Virus record (IMG/VR): IMGVR_UViG_3300037189_030188
Location: 1-42,759 of that record
Length of the DNA: 42,759 nucleotides
Strand: one strand, 5' to 3'
Source of the DNA: a virus
The notes beneath the pieces were generated by a model that was not told the DNA's origin, searched no databases, and saw nothing but the letters and a program-made list of their open reading frames with translations. This document shows, piece after piece, positions 41,728-42,759 of this stretch. The translations under genes were made by a program, and so were the position numbers. How positions within the stretch are numbered: the first letter of the stretch is position 1; every line of letters starts with the position of its first letter.

Positions 41728-42759
41728 ATGAAACTTGCGACAAAAGTTAAACTAGTGGTGAACCAAAAGGAAAAAGAGCGATTGACTCAAACGATGATTG
41801 CCTTTAACCGTGCCGCCAACTATGTCTCAAAAGTAGCATTTGAAAACAAAACCTTCGGTCAAGTTAATCTACACAAACTTGTATACTACGAAATCAAGCA
41901 AAAGTACAACCTCTCAAGCCAGTTGGCAATAAGGGTCATCGGCAAAGTGGTTGATGTTTACAAAAACAAGAAACAAAGATCTGGTATTGTTAGTTTCAAG
42001 GAAATGGGAAGCATTGATTACGACACAAGAAACCTTTCAATCAAAAAAGACAATGTGATATCCTTGGCAACACTCGGCAAAAGAATAAGCATCAAATACA
42101 AATACCACAAGCCACTCAAGGACTACGATCTTTGCACTCAAAGCGAGTTGAACTTTGATAAACCAACAAACAGGTTCTATGTAAGTTTCTTCTACGACAA
42201 GAATGAACTTGCTCCATACGACACAAATAAGTTTCTTGGTGTTGATTTGGGTGTGGTTAATTTGGCAACGACAAGCGATGGCGAAGTTTTTAGTGGAGAG
42301 CAAGTTGAAAACTACAGAAAGAAAATAACCAAACTCAAAGCAGTACTTCAAAGCAAAAAATCAGTTTCAGCAAAGTACAAACTCAAAAAAATAAGCAAAA
42401 GGGAGGCAAACTACAAAAAAGATGTCAATCACTGTATAAGCAAAAAGTTGGTACAAAAAGCAAATGCACTTAAAGTTGGAATCAAGTTAGAAGATTTAAA
42501 CTTTAAGAAAAAGGTTAAGAGCAAAGGTTACACCAAAAAATGGAAAGACAATAACGCAAAACTAGGCAAGTGGGCTTTCTTTCAATTAAGACAATACATT
42601 GACTATAAAGCCAAGTTGCTTGGCGTTCCTGTTGTTTACATTAATCCCGCTTATACAAGTCAAACATGTAGCAAATGCGGTCATTATCACGAAGACAATC
42701 GTTTGAATCAAAGTGAATTCAAGTGCTTGGTTTGCAACTATGAAAACAACGCTGATCTA
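41728..42759 (+). CDS. tnpB: TnpB RNA-guided nuclease (partial, 344 residues visible)
   Basis: Open to the window end. RuvC residues visible: D173 in FLGVDLGVVNLA, E255 in IKLEDLNF and D343 in the last codons (NNADL). Zinc ribbon C314/C317/C333/C336 is present. Only the last RuvC helix and C-terminus are missing, so this too looks active. Start ATG 41728; a TTG at 41710 is nearer to the strong AAAGGAGG at 41688-41695 and may be the true start. Clearly different from the first TnpB (different N-terminus and spacing), so of separate origin. Confidence 0.9.
   Translation, partial: MKLATKVKLVVNQKEKERLTQTMIAFNRAANYVSKVAFENKTFGQVNLHKLVYYEIKQKYNLSSQLAIRVIGKVVDVYKNKKQRSGIVSFKEMGSIDYDTRNLSIKKDNVISLATLGKRISIKYKYHKPLKDYDLCTQSELNFDKPTNRFYVSFFYDKNELAPYDTNKFLGVDLGVVNLATTSDGEVFSGEQVENYRKKITKLKAVLQSKKSVSAKYKLKKISKREANYKKDVNHCISKKLVQKANALKVGIKLEDLNFKKKVKSKGYTKKWKDNNAKLGKWAFFQLRQYIDYKAKLLGVPVVYINPAYTSQTCSKCGHYHEDNRLNQSEFKCLVCNYENNADL

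Larger units (their letters stand above)
41596..42759 (+). mobile_element. Second TnpB element (partial, right end outside window)
   Basis: Begins right after TTCAT (41591-41595), a TAM type known for this family, followed by a left-end hairpin (41614-41635) resembling that of the first element (both have CTTTAG in the loop region). It has no tnpA, only 132 bases before tnpB. It differs in tnpB sequence from the first, so it is a separate element and not a duplicate. Confidence 0.75.

Noticed and set aside
1-42759. tRNA genes
   Set aside because: I looked for T-loop-like strings and cloverleaf arms, especially around the CCA-like gene, and found none convincing by eye.

Overview
The window looks like part of a large, AT-rich genome of a contractile-tailed bacteriophage (myovirus type, probably jumbo-sized). 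The evidence is a tape-measure protein of 1,912 residues, a complete contractile-tail baseplate set (gp25-like, baseplate J/gp6-like, tail protein I-like, gp5-like spike, hub, gp53-like), long adhesin or fibre genes, tightly overlapping genes (many ATGA or TTGA stop/start overlaps), and many small accessory genes of unknown function. No rRNA, tRNA, CRISPR array, terminase, portal, capsid or polymerase gene was recognised here. The host cannot be named from the sequence.

Layout. (1) About 1-24.3 kb is one long minus-strand tail block. Read in the direction of transcription it runs: tail-associated 178-aa protein, tape measure, tube/baseplate adaptor, gp53-like wedge, hub, spike, gp25-like, baseplate J, tail protein I, then fibre/adhesin proteins including three PKD-domain paralogues. 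The last paralogue runs off the left edge through a repetitive C-terminal region. One plus-strand gene (nucleoside 2-deoxyribosyltransferase-like, 5578-6090) interrupts this block beside a converging glycosyltransferase-like gene. (2) About 24.4-27.5 kb holds a plus-strand zinc-ribbon gene behind a sigma70-like promoter, then minus-strand genes for a Pmp3-like membrane peptide and three probable structural or head-associated proteins. (3) About 27.6-33.0 kb is a plus-strand accessory run: coiled-coil/TM protein, CCA/poly(A)-polymerase-like protein, a LAGLIDADG endonuclease fused to an HExxH peptidase, a glycosyltransferase-like protein, a patatin-like lipase, a Cys-rich protein and a phosphoribosyltransferase. 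(4) About 33.0-38.1 kb carries a secreted trypsin-like protease, a perfect-hexamer sigma70-type promoter, zinc-finger and small head-type proteins, a caspase-like peptidase coupled to a DDAH/amidinotransferase-like enzyme, and three small minus-strand genes. (5) About 38.2-42.8 kb contains two TnpB elements. The first (38517-39905) splits a putative ADP-ribosyltransferase gene, and removing it restores the reading frame exactly. The second begins at base 41596, exactly beside the start codon of a DUF3445 (heme-dependent N-demethylase-like) gene, and runs off the right edge.

Three observations stand out. The first is the TnpB insertion with a recoverable empty site, a TTTAT target motif and a predictable guide sequence. 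The second is a shared short N-terminal motif (M-[KN]-[FY]-x-x-[FWL]-[LIV]..., often followed by [LI]-x-E) on about eight otherwise unrelated proteins. It resembles the T4 capsid-targeting sequence and suggests a set of proteins packaged in the head and possibly injected, including the split ADP-ribosyltransferase-like protein. The third is a cluster of predicted hydrolases rarely seen together in a phage: patatin, trypsin-like, caspase-like, HExxH peptidase and a guanidine-modifying enzyme.
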